From the NCBI GenBank assembly GCA_900170005.1, contig LT827128.1, forward strand, positions 3,530,168-3,594,167: a stretch of 64,000 nucleotides of DNA. Direction: 5' to 3'. The position numbers and the translations under genes were made by a program. This document shows, in pieces, positions 9,109-17,755 of the stretch (within the stretch, counting starts at the first letter, position 1; the number at the start of each line of letters is the position of its first letter). Origin of the DNA: Gordonibacter massiliensis (ex Traore et al. 2017) (lineage in GTDB: Bacteria > Actinomycetota > Coriobacteriia > Coriobacteriales > Eggerthellaceae). The notes below the pieces were generated by a model. That model did not search any database and had not been told where the DNA came from. It saw only the letters and a list, made by a program, of their open reading frames with translations.

Positions 9109-9468
9109 ATGGCTGATTACAGCAACTACGGTCTTCTGATCGACTACAAGTACTGCGACAACTGCGGCTCGTGCGTGGTCGCCTGCCAGGAAGAGAAGGG
9201 CCTCGCCGCCGACCAGTACGGCATCAAGGTCTTCGAGAAGGGCCCGTGGAAGAAGGACGACGCCACGATGGAGGACGGCTGGGATTGGGACTACGTTCCC
9301 GTTCCCACGGACCGCTGCGACCTGTGCGCCAGCCGCCTCGACGCCGGCAAGAAGCCGATGTGCGTGAAGCACTGCCTGACGTTCTGCATGGACTACGGCC
9401 CGCTCGACGAGCTCGCCAAGAAGGCCGCCGGCCTGGGCGAGAAGGTCGCCATCTTCAAGGTTCACTAG
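9109..9468 (+). CDS. Short 4Fe-4S electron-transfer protein
   Basis: The 119-residue protein carries two ferredoxin-type cysteine sets: Cys16, 19, 22, 26 (CxxCxxCxxxC) and Cys70, 73, 85, 89 with an extra Cys93. It resembles the DmsB-type subunit of molybdenum oxidoreductases but is about half the usual length and would hold two rather than four clusters. The start ATG 9109 is eight bases after AAAGGGG. It begins 15 bases after the molybdoenzyme stop and should be its electron donor. No signal peptide or membrane segment is present, in keeping with a soluble cytoplasmic complex without a quinol-oxidising anchor in this cluster. Confidence 0.85.
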   Translation: MADYSNYGLLIDYKYCDNCGSCVVACQEEKGLAADQYGIKVFEKGPWKKDDATMEDGWDWDYVPVPTDRCDLCASRLDAGKKPMCVKHCLTFCMDYGPLDELAKKAAGLGEKVAIFKVH

Positions 9469-9530
9469 CAGTTGCCCGGCTGCGCCTGAAAAACCGGGCG
9501 CAGCCCCACTTCAGACCAAGGGGGTATCAC

Positions 9531-9749
9531 ATGGATCGCGACGCTATTTTCAACATGTCGATGCAAGAGCGCATCGAGTACTTCAACGGCCGTCTGGCCG
9601 GCGGCGAGTCCTACGAGGACATCCTCGCCAGCGTGGGCCTGACGAAGAAGGAAGCCGGGCAGTCCGAGCCCTACGGCCTCGGGTTGATCAAGCTCGGCAA
9701 CGAGGTGAAGCCCAAGCCCGGTCGCGGGGAGAACGGGTTCGCCTGGTAG
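9531..9749 (+). CDS. Small protein of the molybdoenzyme operon, unknown function
   Basis: The 72-residue protein starts at ATG 9531 after AAGGGGG. Residues 10-45 look helical, and the stretch SYEDILASVGLTKKEA has the rhythm of a helix-turn-helix. The C-terminus is basic and glycine-rich and ends GRGENGFAW. I do not recognise a family. It sits between the Fe-S protein and a zinc-knuckle protein, with short gaps suggesting one transcript. It could be a regulator, a maturation factor or a small subunit; the sequence does not decide. Confidence 0.65.
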   Translation: MDRDAIFNMSMQERIEYFNGRLAGGESYEDILASVGLTKKEAGQSEPYGLGLIKLGNEVKPKPGRGENGFAW

Positions 9750-9811
9750 GCAAGGGTTTCGACGGGGCCGGGCCGCCGCGCTTGCGGCCCGGCCCATGAA
9801 AGGATGTGCGT

Positions 9812-10036
9812 ATGTGTTTCAGACCAGCAGCGGCGGAATCGGTGCCCGTATGCCCGCATTGCGGCGAGAAGGTGCCCATCATGGGCGGCGTGGTGCTGAA
9901 GAAGTGCCCGCATTGCAAGGGGGACATGCCCGAGATATCCGCCGCGGGCGCTCCGTCCGGAGCCCCTGGCGCGCCCAAGGCGCCGGGAGCGCCCCAGGCG
10001 CCCGGCGCGCCGAAGGCTCCGGGCACTCCGAAGTAG
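9812..10036 (+). CDS. Small zinc-knuckle protein with a Pro/Ala/Gly repeat tail
   Basis: The 74-residue protein starts at ATG 9812, eight bases after GAAAGGA; GTG 9806 is too close to that site. Two CPHC knuckles at 14-17 and 32-35 form a small zinc-ribbon or rubredoxin-like fold. From about residue 44 the rest is a repeated GAPxAP tail, like a flexible linker or collagen-like segment. It is the fourth gene of the molybdoenzyme unit. The knuckles could bind zinc or iron; the tail may tether a partner. Function is unknown. Confidence 0.65.
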   Translation: MCFRPAAAESVPVCPHCGEKVPIMGGVVLKKCPHCKGDMPEISAAGAPSGAPGAPKAPGAPQAPGAPKAPGTPK

Positions 10037-10047
10037 TTTTATAGGGC

Positions 10048-10084
10048 GGCGCGGGCTCCAGGGGGGAGCCGGGCCCGCGCCGCG
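10048..10084 (+). other. GC-rich hairpin before the MFS gene
   Basis: GCGGCGCGGGCTCC pairs imperfectly with GGAGCCGGGCCCGCGCCGC. No T run follows, so it is more likely an mRNA processing or partial attenuation structure than a full terminator. Confidence 0.45.
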
Positions 10085-10194
10085 ATCCATCAAAGTGGCA
10101 GATGCCGCTGTATCCCGCACCTGAAGGACTTCGCCCGCCGCGCGTCGGCGGCGCGCGGACGCGTGCGTCTGCCATTCACTTGAGAGGGGTTGAA

Positions 10195-11472
10195 ATGGTA
10201 GAAGATAGCAAGGGAAAGGCGAAGACGCCGAAGGGAGCCTGGGTGGTCATGCTCTCGGTGTTCCTGGCCGGTATCGTGATGGCCTTCGCGCAGTACAAGG
10301 TAACCGGCGTCTTGGCCTCGCCCGATCCCACCGCTCCTTCGATCGCCCGCGACCTGGCGCTCGACAACGCCACGGCGGGCTGGCTCATGAGCCTGTTCAC
10401 GCTGGTGGGCATATTCCTTGCCTTCCCGGCGGTGGCCATCATCAAGAAGTGGGGCATCAAGGTGGGCGGCTTGGTGGCGCTCGTGTTCGCCGTCGTGGGC
10501 GGCATCATCGGCGTGTTCGCCGACAGCGCCACGGCCATCATCATCGCCTGCATCATCGAGGGTTTCGGCCTGGGCTTCATCGGCGTCATCGCCCCCTCGG
10601 CGATAGCCATGTGGTTCCCCATCGAGAAGCGCGGCGCCCCCATGGGCATCTGGAGCTCGTGGCAGATGTGGGGCATCTGCGCCTCGTTCTTCTTCGGCAT
10701 TCCCATCACGAACGCTTTCGGCGACGCGTTCGGCTACGCGTGGAAGAACCTGTGGATCGTGGGCATCGTGCTGCTCATCATCTCCATCGTCATCTACGCC
10801 GTGTTCGTGAAGGTGCCGCCTGCGGGCGAGAACCACGCCGACCTCAACGACGAGACCGGCGGCAAGGTTAGCATCTTCGCCGCCTGCAAGTACAAGAACG
10901 CCTGGATCATGGCCCTGGCCGGCTTCGCGTTCGGCATCTCGAACTCCACGGTCATCGCCTGGATATCGCCGTTCTGGCAGGCGTCCGGCACGGCCGACGC
11001 CATCATGGCCAACAACATGACCGGCGCCATGTACCTCATCGAGTGCATCGGCTGCATCGTGTTCGGCTTCATCCTGAACGCCATCACGAAGCGGCGTCGG
11101 TTCATGGTGGTGAACTCGCTCATCTGGGCCGTGGCGTTCTTCCTCATGTTCCGCGTGTCCGGCATTCCCGGCGCGCTCATCATGCTGGTGGTGTACTCGG
11201 TCGTGGAGTCGGGCTACTGCGCGGCCATGTGGACGCTGTGTCCCCAGGCCGTGCCCGACGCCCGCGCGGGCGCCTCGATGGTGGCCATGTTCACCGTGGC
11301 GGTCGATTTGGGTATGATGCTGGGTTCCCCGCTGGGCGGCATGTTCATCGACGCGTTCTCCGGCGAGTTCGGCGCGCTGGCCTACATGGTGTGCGGCGCC
11401 CAGCTCGTGGCGACGGTCTGCTATGCCCTGGTGAAGATGTACGACGCCAAGGGCGTCGCGCAGAACATCTAG
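10195..11472 (+). CDS. MFS transporter of the molybdoenzyme operon
   Basis: The 425-residue protein has twelve hydrophobic segments and a central cytoplasmic loop, as in the oxalate/formate-antiporter-like branch of the major facilitator superfamily. The start is ATG 10195 after GAGAGGGG; an in-frame extension to 10102 has no binding site. It ends the molybdoenzyme unit. In characterised soluble catechol dehydroxylase loci an MFS protein has the same place and is presumed to import the aromatic substrate or exchange it for product. That role is inferred here. Confidence 0.85.
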   Translation: MVEDSKGKAKTPKGAWVVMLSVFLAGIVMAFAQYKVTGVLASPDPTAPSIARDLALDNATAGWLMSLFTLVGIFLAFPAVAIIKKWGIKVGGLVALVFAVVGGIIGVFADSATAIIIACIIEGFGLGFIGVIAPSAIAMWFPIEKRGAPMGIWSSWQMWGICASFFFGIPITNAFGDAFGYAWKNLWIVGIVLLIISIVIYAVFVKVPPAGENHADLNDETGGKVSIFAACKYKNAWIMALAGFAFGISNSTVIAWISPFWQASGTADAIMANNMTGAMYLIECIGCIVFGFILNAITKRRRFMVVNSLIWAVAFFLMFRVSGIPGALIMLVVYSVVESGYCAAMWTLCPQAVPDARAGASMVAMFTVAVDLGMMLGSPLGGMFIDAFSGEFGALAYMVCGAQLVATVCYALVKMYDAKGVAQNI

Positions 11473-11530
11473 CCGCTTCCCGCGCGGCCTGTGCGGGGCT
11501 CCGTGCGCCGGGGCCCCGCAGGGGGCGGGG

Positions 11531-11608
11531 AGGGCAAGGGCTCTGCCCTTGCCGCCCAACCGGCAACGTTTCTCCAGGTCGCCAGCAAGGGCAGAGCCCT
11601 TGCCCTAC
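11531..11608. repeat. Dispersed 80 bp palindromic repeat, copy 2
   Basis: AGGGCAAGGGCTCTGCCCTT and its inverse flank a short divergent centre. Same family as 6489, 35578 and 62485. Confidence 0.85.
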
Positions 11609-11711
11609 GGGGGGCGTCGGGAACATGCGTTGTCGCGACTTTTGACGCGCAACCCCTTCCAGATCCGGGAAACGCGTTGCGCCGCCCGCCGAAAGTTCCG
11701 ATTGTGCCGTG

Positions 11712-11765
11712 ACGCTCCCGCATTGGGCCGCCTACCCCCTGAGGCGGTCCAATGCGGGAGCGTTC
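11712..11765. repeat. Long hairpin (about 22 bp arms)
   Basis: ACGCTCCCGCATTGG... pairs with ...CCAATGCGGGAGCGT around a loop of about eight bases, with one mismatch near the loop. No clear T run follows on either strand. Confidence 0.75.
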
Positions 11766-11812
11766 GCGTGGGCCCCCTCGTTTCCGCCGGCCGCCGTTTT
11801 TCCGTTTCCGCC

Positions 11813-11878
11813 CATGCGTTGTCGCCCGAAAGCCTCGGTTTCGAGGTGAAAACCGAGGCTTTCGGGCGACAACGCATG
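11813..11878. repeat. Perfect 29 bp inverted repeat
   Basis: Arms 11813-11841 and 11850-11878 are perfectly complementary (CATGCGTTGTCGCCCG... outward) with an 8-base loop. The outer word TGCGTTGTCGC also occurs in direct orientation near 11635. The hairpin would be very stable in DNA or RNA and is not followed by a T run. Confidence 0.85.
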
Positions 11879-12115
11879 ACGAGGCGAGTCGTCGGCAGGT
11901 GCGGGGTATACGGAGGGTGTTGTGCTCCGTCGCCCGAATACGCGATGCGACGGGGTTGGACGGGCGGTGGCGACGGGGCTCCCGCCCATCTCACCCGCCC
12001 GCCCGTTCGTCTTGGCGCCCCGGTGTTTTTTGAAGACCATGAGAAAGAGAACGGGGCGTTTGACGGGTGTGCTAGAATACACCGTTGGTATTGCTGTATT
12101 TGGAAGGGACCGTAT

Positions 12116-12916
12116 ATGTCTGGGCATTCAAAGTGGGCTACAACGAAACACCGCAAGGCGGCGCAGGACGCGAAGCGCTCCGCCTTGTTCTCCAAGCTGT
12201 CGCGCATTATCACGGTGGCGGCGAAGGAGGGCGGCGACCCGAATCCCGAGAACAACGCGTCGCTCGCGGCCGCCATCGAGAAGGCCAAGGGCTACTCCCT
12301 GCCTAAAGATAAGATCAAAACCGCCATCGACAAGGCGTTCGGCTCCGGCAAGGACGCTGCGAACTACGAGACGGTCGTGTACGAGGGCTACGGCCCGGCC
12401 GGCATCGCCGTGTACTGCGAGGCGCTGACCGACAACCGCAACCGCACCGCGGCCGACGTGCGCAGCGCGTTCTCGCATGCGGGCGGTAGCTTGGGCACGT
12501 CGGGCTCCGTGGCGTTCCAGTTCGAGCGCAAGGGCCAGATCATGGTGCCCAAGGAGGTCGAGACCGGCGACAAGAAGAATCCCGTGAAGCCGAACGGCGC
12601 CGCGGCCGACGAGGAGGAGTTCATGCTCGCCGTGGCCGAGGCCGGCGGCGACGACTACGAGGATGCCGACGACGAGTGGATCGTCTACACCGGTCCCACC
12701 GACCTCATGGCCGTGAAGAAGGCGCTCGAGGAGGCCGGCACCGAGACGAAGGGCGCCGAGCTCACCATGATCCCCACCACGCCCACCGAGGTGAGCGTGT
12801 CCGACGCGAAGAAGGTCATGCGCCTGGTGGACAAGCTGGAGGAGCTCGAGGACCTGCAGAACGTTTACCACACCATGGACATCACCGACGAGATCGCCGA
12901 GGCGCTCGACGAGTAA
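12116..12916 (+). CDS. YebC/PmpR-family regulatory protein
   Basis: The 266-residue protein opens with the family signature SGHSKWATTKHRKAAQDAKR and has the three-domain length of YebC/TACO1. Family members are described as DNA-binding regulators, and more recently as factors that help ribosomes through difficult stretches. The start is ATG 12116 after GGAAGGGA. An acidic insert lies at about residues 160-185. It precedes ruvCAB, a frequent arrangement in bacteria, but a terminator at 12946 makes it a separate transcript. Confidence 0.92.
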   Translation: MSGHSKWATTKHRKAAQDAKRSALFSKLSRIITVAAKEGGDPNPENNASLAAAIEKAKGYSLPKDKIKTAIDKAFGSGKDAANYETVVYEGYGPAGIAVYCEALTDNRNRTAADVRSAFSHAGGSLGTSGSVAFQFERKGQIMVPKEVETGDKKNPVKPNGAAADEEEFMLAVAEAGGDDYEDADDEWIVYTGPTDLMAVKKALEEAGTETKGAELTMIPTTPTEVSVSDAKKVMRLVDKLEELEDLQNVYHTMDITDEIAEALDE

Positions 12917-12945
12917 CGCGCCGCGCGCGTTCCACAGCATCAACG

Positions 12946-12981
12946 AAGCCGCCGCAAGCCCCGAGCTTGCGGCGGTTTTTT
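12946..12981 (+). terminator. Intrinsic terminator after the YebC gene
   Basis: The stem AAGCCGCCGCAAGC with GCTTGCGGCGG is followed by six T. Confidence 0.92.
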
Positions 12982-13117
12982 GTGCATCGGGGCGCGGCGG
13001 ACGACGCGGCGTGCGTCTGACGTAGAGAAGGCGCGCTTTCGGACGCGTCTTTTTCGTGGGCCTTGCGGTTTTGTGGTACTATGCAAGCGAACATTCGTTT
13101 GCGAAGAAATGAGGACG

Positions 13118-13648
13118 ATGGCGCGCACCGAACGGACGATACTCGGCATCGACCCGGGCCTGGCGAACACGGGCTGGGGCATCGTGGCGCAGAGCGGGCC
13201 GCGCCTGTCCTGCGTGGCCTACGGTTGCATCTCCACGCCGGCCTCCGCGCCGTTGGCGCGCCGGCTGGGCAAGATCCACGAGCAGATGGCCGCCGTCATC
13301 GCGCGCTTCGAGCCCACCTGCGTGGGCATCGAGACGGTGTGGTTCGGCGTGAACACGCAGAGCGCCTTCGCCACGGGGCAGGCGCGCGGTGCCGCGCTCG
13401 TGGCGTGCGCCGAGGGCGATCTGGACGTGGGAGAATTCTCTCCCAGCCAGATCAAGCTCGCGGTGGTCGGCGCCGGCTCGGCCGACAAGGACCAGGTGCA
13501 GTACATGGTGCGCCAGCTGCTGGCGCTCGAGGCGGTGCCGAGCCCCGATCATGCGGCCGACGCGCTCGCGGCCGCCATCTGCTACACGACCCACGAGGGC
13601 TTCGCGGCCGCGGCCGCGGCGGCCGCAACGCAAGGAGGCGCGCGATGA
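13118..13648 (+). CDS. ruvC: Holliday junction endonuclease RuvC
   Basis: The 176-residue protein carries the RNase-H-fold acidic residues of RuvC: Asp in ILGIDPG at the N-terminus, Glu in VGIETVWFG, and the aspartates of DHAADALA near the C-terminus. RuvC cuts four-way junctions after RuvAB branch migration. The C-terminal tail is alanine-rich. Two starts are possible: ATG 13109 and ATG 13118. The second puts the catalytic motif at the usual distance; neither has an ideal ribosome site. TACTAT at 13077-13082 may be the -10. The stop overlaps the ruvA start (ATGA). Confidence 0.93.
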   Translation: MARTERTILGIDPGLANTGWGIVAQSGPRLSCVAYGCISTPASAPLARRLGKIHEQMAAVIARFEPTCVGIETVWFGVNTQSAFATGQARGAALVACAEGDLDVGEFSPSQIKLAVVGAGSADKDQVQYMVRQLLALEAVPSPDHAADALAAAICYTTHEGFAAAAAAAATQGGAR

Positions 13649-14244
13649 TCGCGTTTTTGAAGGGAAGGCTCGCGGGCAAGACCGCGACCGCCGCGTTCGT
13701 CGACGTGAGCGGGGTGGGCTATGCCGTGGGCATGTCGCAGGCGAGCCTGGCGAAGCTGCCGGAGGCCGGCGCTCCCGTGGAGGTGCACACGTACCTGCAG
13801 GTGCGCGAGGACGCCGTCGCGTTGTACGGCTTCCTGTCGATCGAGGAGAAGGCGCTGTTCGAGCGGCTTATCGGCGTGAGCGGCGTGGGGCCGAAGGTGG
13901 CGCTGGCGGCGCTCTCGGTGTTCACGCCGCAGGCGCTCGTGTCGGCCATCGCCGCGCAGGACGTGGCCGGCGTGTCCAAGATCCCCGGCGTGGGCAAGAA
14001 AACGGCCTCGCGCATCATCTTGGAGTTGAAGGGGTCGCTCGACCAGGGTCTTGCAGGGCTGTTCGACGACGTCGCGGCTCCGGCGGCGCAGGTCGACGAG
14101 CAGCTGCGGGGCGCACGCGAGGCGCTGCTGTCCATGGGGTTCACGTCGGCCGAGGCCGACCTGGCCCTCAAGGGTGCGCCCGAGGGCGCGGCGGAAGGCG
14201 CTCTTTTGCAGTACGCCCTCAAACGGTTGGGATCCGAGCGCTGA
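13645..14244 (+). CDS. ruvA: Holliday junction branch migration protein RuvA
   Basis: The 199-residue protein has the N-terminal OB fold, two helix-hairpin-helix motifs (GVSGVGPK and KIPGVGKKTA) and a C-terminal UBA-like three-helix domain that contacts RuvB. It binds the junction as a tetramer. The start overlaps the ruvC stop by four bases after AAGGAGG, so translation is likely coupled. Confidence 0.95.
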   Translation: MIAFLKGRLAGKTATAAFVDVSGVGYAVGMSQASLAKLPEAGAPVEVHTYLQVREDAVALYGFLSIEEKALFERLIGVSGVGPKVALAALSVFTPQALVSAIAAQDVAGVSKIPGVGKKTASRIILELKGSLDQGLAGLFDDVAAPAAQVDEQLRGAREALLSMGFTSAEADLALKGAPEGAAEGALLQYALKRLGSER

Positions 14245-14303
14245 TGCGCGCGACAACCTGTGGTACCGTGGTAGGCGACGGCGGCATGCGAGGATAGGCG
14301 GCT

Positions 14304-15371
14304 ATGGAACGCAGCGACATAGAGATAGAGGGCTTGGGATACGTGGCCGACGGCGCGGACGCTGCGGCCGCGCGGCCGCGCGCCGTGGCCGCCGAGCTCA
14401 CGGAAGACGACCTCGCGCTCGACCGCAGCCTACGTCCGAAGCGCTTGGGCGACTACCTGGGCCAGACGAAGGTGAAGGAGTCGCTCGCCATCCTCATCGA
14501 GGCGGCCCGGGCGCGCGGCGACGTGGTCGACCACATACTGTTCTCGGGCCCTCCCGGATTGGGCAAGACGACGCTCGCCACCGTGGTGGCCAACGAGCTG
14601 GGCGCGAGCATCCGCACCACGAGCGGCCCCGCCATCGAGCGCACGGGCGACCTGGCCGCCATCCTCACGAACCTCGAAGAGGGCGACGTGCTGTTCATCG
14701 ACGAGATCCATCGCCTGAACCGCATGGTGGAGGAGGTGCTCTACCCCGCGCTCGAGGACTTCGCGCTCGACATCGTGGTGGGGAAGGGTCCGGCCGCGCG
14801 CTCCATCCGGCTCGACCTGCCGCACTTCACGCTCGTGGGGGCCACCACCCGCACGGGCCTGCTCACCGGGCCCCTGCGCGACCGCTTCGGCATCTCGTTC
14901 CGCCTGGCGTACTACACGCCCGAAGAGCTGGCCTCCATCGTGCGGCGCTCGGCCTCCATCTTGGGCATCGACATCGCCGAGGACGGCGCCTTGGAGATAG
15001 CGCGCCGCAGTCGCGGCACCCCGCGTTTGGCGAACCGCCTTCTCAAACGCGTGCGCGACTGGGCGCAGGTGCGCGGGGACGGCACGATCGACGAAGACGT
15101 GGCCGCGCAGGCCCTAAGCTTCTTCGAGGTCGACGCGCTCGGGCTGGATGCCGTGGACAACCGCATCCTCGAGCTTTTGACCGTGCAGTTCGGCGGCCGC
15201 CCCGTGGGGCTCACAACGCTCGCCTCGGCCCTGTCGGAAGACCCCGACTCGCTCGAGGACGTCTACGAGCCGTTCCTCATGCAGCAGGGCCTCATGGTGC
15301 GCACACCGAAGGGCCGCCAGGCAACGCCCCGGGCCTACGAGCACTTGGGCATGCAGGCCCCGTCGGCCTGA
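14304..15371 (+). CDS. ruvB: Holliday junction helicase RuvB
   Basis: The 355-residue AAA+ ATPase shows Walker [10 protein letters not shown], Walker B DEIHR, sensor 1 (GATTRTG), the arginine-finger region and the C-terminal winged-helix DNA-binding domain. Hexamers drive branch migration on RuvA-bound junctions. It follows ruvA by 59 bases on the same strand and completes the ruvCAB order. An N-terminal extension of about 30 alanine-rich residues precedes the conserved start of the family. Confidence 0.95.
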   Translation: MERSDIEIEGLGYVADGADAAAARPRAVAAELTEDDLALDRSLRPKRLGDYLGQTKVKESLAILIEAARARGDVVDHILFSGPPGLGKTTLATVVANELGASIRTTSGPAIERTGDLAAILTNLEEGDVLFIDEIHRLNRMVEEVLYPALEDFALDIVVGKGPAARSIRLDLPHFTLVGATTRTGLLTGPLRDRFGISFRLAYYTPEELASIVRRSASILGIDIAEDGALEIARRSRGTPRLANRLLKRVRDWAQVRGDGTIDEDVAAQALSFFEVDALGLDAVDNRILELLTVQFGGRPVGLTTLASALSEDPDSLEDVYEPFLMQQGLMVRTPKGRQATPRAYEHLGMQAPSA

Positions 15372-15420
15372 AGACGAACGCCCCGTGCGACAAGCGCACG
15401 GAAGAGACAGGAGTCGGAAC

Positions 15421-15927
15421 ATGCTGGAACAGGACTACCTCATGCGCATACTGCTGCAGTTCGCGGAGATACTGCGGCGCAGCTGGATCAGGGCTCGGGA
15501 CGATCGCGATCCGAAGGCCGCGGCCGACATGCTGGAGGACGCCGTGGGCGAGGCCACCGACATAGACGGCGGCACGCTGCTGTCCCTGGCTCCGGAGTCC
15601 ATGGCGTCCATCCTGCAGGTTTCGGGCACCGACCCGCGCGTCATCGAGTACGTGGCGCGCAGCCTTATGCTGGTGTCGCTGTACCTGCGCGAGGCGGGCG
15701 AGGACTCCCTCGCCGACCTGCGCCTCGCACAGGCGCGCTCGCTGGGCGACGCCTACGGGCTCGACCTTCCCGACGACCCCGCCGACATGCCCGGGCTGTT
15801 GGACGAGTTCGAGGGCGCCGAGGAGGCCATCATCGACATCGCCTCAGCAGACGGGCCCGCCGGACCCGGCTCTGTCGCAGCCGACGACGATCCGGGCTTC
15901 GGGCGGGATGCCGACGCGCGGCGCTGA
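15421..15927 (+). CDS. Conserved hypothetical protein, DUF6483-like
   Basis: The 168-residue acidic helical protein opens MLEQDYLMRILLQFAEIL, an opening I associate with the DUF6483 family of unknown function. The last 35 residues are low-complexity and rich in Asp, Gly and Ala. It starts at ATG 15421 with CAGGAG upstream, 49 bases after ruvB, and may share that transcript. No catalytic motif is visible. Confidence 0.65.
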   Translation: MLEQDYLMRILLQFAEILRRSWIRARDDRDPKAAADMLEDAVGEATDIDGGTLLSLAPESMASILQVSGTDPRVIEYVARSLMLVSLYLREAGEDSLADLRLAQARSLGDAYGLDLPDDPADMPGLLDEFEGAEEAIIDIASADGPAGPGSVAADDDPGFGRDADARR

Positions 15928-16017
15928 CCGCTCCCTGAAACGTTCGCCGCGCGCTTCACCCTTCGGGCGATGTGCGTTACTATGCTTCCGGGAGATGATT
16001 TCGGGGAGGGAATCCAT

Positions 16018-17571
16018 TTGTCCGTCAGCAAGGCGAAAACGCTGCTGCAATCGCTGCGGTGGTACCACTTGGGCTTCGCGTTCGTGTGGGCCATCACGTT
16101 TGCCGGCCTGTCATCGGGAGACCGGGCATTCGCGGGCCAGCGCCTGTTCGGCCTGAGCGACCAGACCTGCGCCCTTGCGGCCATCGCCGTCGCCGTGCTC
16201 TACGAACGCCGTCGTTCGCCGTTCCCTCCGCGGTTCGCCGTAGGCATGGGCGTGCTGCTGGCGGCCGGATCCTGCGCCTACTACCTGACGGTCGGCGGCG
16301 TGCTCGACGTTTCGACGGGCTCTCTCGCCGCCGGCGTCCTCGTCGGCTTGGCCTTGGGCTTCTCCTACGTGCTGTGGCAGCAGTTCTTCGCGTCGGAGGG
16401 CGCGTCGCGCACGGCCATCTACATCCCGCTGTCGGCGCTTCTGTCCGTCGCGCTCAGCCTGCTGGTGTCGCTGCTGCCCGATCCGGCGCGCGCGGCGTGC
16501 GCCGTCGTCGTCTTGCCCGTCGCCGCCGCCATCTCGCTGCGCCGGTGCCTGCGCGAGATCGTGCCCGCCGACCCCATGCCCCGCATGACGGCGAAGCTCG
16601 CCGGAGGCACGGTGCGGGCACTGTGGAAGCCGGTGTTCTGCACGTGCGCCATCGGGTTTATCTGGAAGCTTGTCTCGCATCTGTTCGCCATTCCGGGCGG
16701 TGCGTCGTCCGCGCCGGCGCTGGCGGGCATGGCCATGGCGGTGGCCGTGGTGGTGCTCATAGAGCTGTTCTCGGAGACGGGCTTCGCGGTGCTGCGCGTC
16801 TACCAGACACTGTTCCCGCTCATCACCGGCGTTTTCCTGCTGCCGACGCTGCTGGGCTTGGAGTTCGCCCCGCTCGCGGCGGGCATGCTCCTGTTCGGCT
16901 TCGAGATCGTGAACCTGCTGCTCATCGTGACATGCGCCGTGTACGCAAGCGAGCGCCCCCTGCCCTCGACCCAGGTGTACGCCCTGTGCGTGGGCCCCAC
17001 GCTCGCGGCCATGCTGGTCGGCGACGTCGTGGGCACGGGGCTGAGCCCGCTCGCGACGTACGACTTCGCCATGGCGGTGAACATCCTGTTCGTGTGCGTG
17101 TACGCGCTGTCGCTCGTGCTGTTCTTGGTGGCGTTCACCCGCAAGGGCGGACGGGGCCGCGAGCGCGCGGCGGAGGCGGCGCACGACGTGGCCGTGGTGG
17201 GCGCCCGGCACGACGCGCCGAGCGTCGCGCCAAGCGAGCCGCCGCTCGGCGCGGAGTCGACGGTCCAGAGCGCGGACGCGGAGGCCTGCGTCGAGCCCGG
17301 CCCCTCGGCAACGGGGGAGCCAGCCGCCCCTTCGCAGGGGGCCGCCGACATCGCGGCGCTGCTCGACCGGCGCATGGACGCGCTCGGGCTGGCCGAGCCC
17401 TTCAGCCCCCGCGAGCGCGAAGTGGTGGGCCTCGTGCTGCGCGGCAACAACGTGCCCGCCATCGCGCGCAAGCTCTACATTTCCGAGAACACGGCGCGCG
17501 ACCACATGAAGAGCATCTACCGCAAGGCGGACATCCACTCCCGCCAGGAACTCATCGACCTGTTCGACTGA
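16018..17571 (+). CDS. LuxR-family regulator with a polytopic membrane sensor domain
   Basis: The roughly 517-residue protein has about ten to twelve membrane segments up to residue 370, a long Ala/Pro/Glu-rich linker, and a C-terminal LuxR HTH (FSPREREVVGLVLRG, then NTARDHMKSIYRKADIHSRQELI). TTG 16018 is preferred because GGGGAGGG precedes it by seven bases; an ATG at 15982 overlaps a probable -10 (TACTAT, 15978-15983). It lies directly upstream of the flavoprotein reductase gene, 184 bases apart and on the same strand, a pairing common in this lineage. It probably senses a small molecule in the membrane and controls that reductase. The linker is longer than in the other two copies here. Confidence 0.87.
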   Translation: MSVSKAKTLLQSLRWYHLGFAFVWAITFAGLSSGDRAFAGQRLFGLSDQTCALAAIAVAVLYERRRSPFPPRFAVGMGVLLAAGSCAYYLTVGGVLDVSTGSLAAGVLVGLALGFSYVLWQQFFASEGASRTAIYIPLSALLSVALSLLVSLLPDPARAACAVVVLPVAAAISLRRCLREIVPADPMPRMTAKLAGGTVRALWKPVFCTCAIGFIWKLVSHLFAIPGGASSAPALAGMAMAVAVVVLIELFSETGFAVLRVYQTLFPLITGVFLLPTLLGLEFAPLAAGMLLFGFEIVNLLLIVTCAVYASERPLPSTQVYALCVGPTLAAMLVGDVVGTGLSPLATYDFAMAVNILFVCVYALSLVLFLVAFTRKGGRGRERAAEAAHDVAVVGARHDAPSVAPSEPPLGAESTVQSADAEACVEPGPSATGEPAAPSQGAADIAALLDRRMDALGLAEPFSPREREVVGLVLRGNNVPAIARKLYISENTARDHMKSIYRKADIHSRQELIDLFD

Positions 17572-17590
17572 CGGCTCTCCGGCATCGCGG

Positions 17591-17620
17591 CGCACCCCGC
17601 AAAGCGGGTGATTCCCTTTT
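17591..17620 (+). terminator. Probable terminator after the LuxR gene
   Basis: CACCCCGC pairs with GCGGGTG (one bulge) around AAA and is followed by TGATTCCCTTTT. Confidence 0.55.
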
Positions 17621-17670
17621 AAAATGTTCGCTTCACCAGGCTAAACGACAAAACTACATGAATTGCGGGA

Positions 17671-17696
17671 TACCGCGCGACCCTCGATGCGCGGTA
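17671..17696. promoter_or_regulatory. Inverted repeat upstream of the flavoprotein gene
   Basis: TACCGCGC-N10-GCGCGGTA is a perfect dyad 60 bases before the reductase start. It could be the operator of the adjacent LuxR protein or a leader hairpin. Confidence 0.5.
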
Positions 17697-17755
17697 AGCT
17701 GCGTGCAATGCGGGACCGAACCGCAAGCAAGTAACAGCGAACCAAGGAGGGAACC

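Larger units (their letters stand above)
11473..12115. other. 643 bp gene-free region rich in palindromes
   Basis: No coding frame here is convincing. The region holds the second copy of the 80 bp repeat (11531-11608), two long perfect or near-perfect hairpins (11712-11765 and 11813-11878), and a further GC-rich inverted repeat near 11960-12010. A TAGAAT hexamer at 12073-12078 may be the -10 for the downstream YebC gene. Confidence 0.7.
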
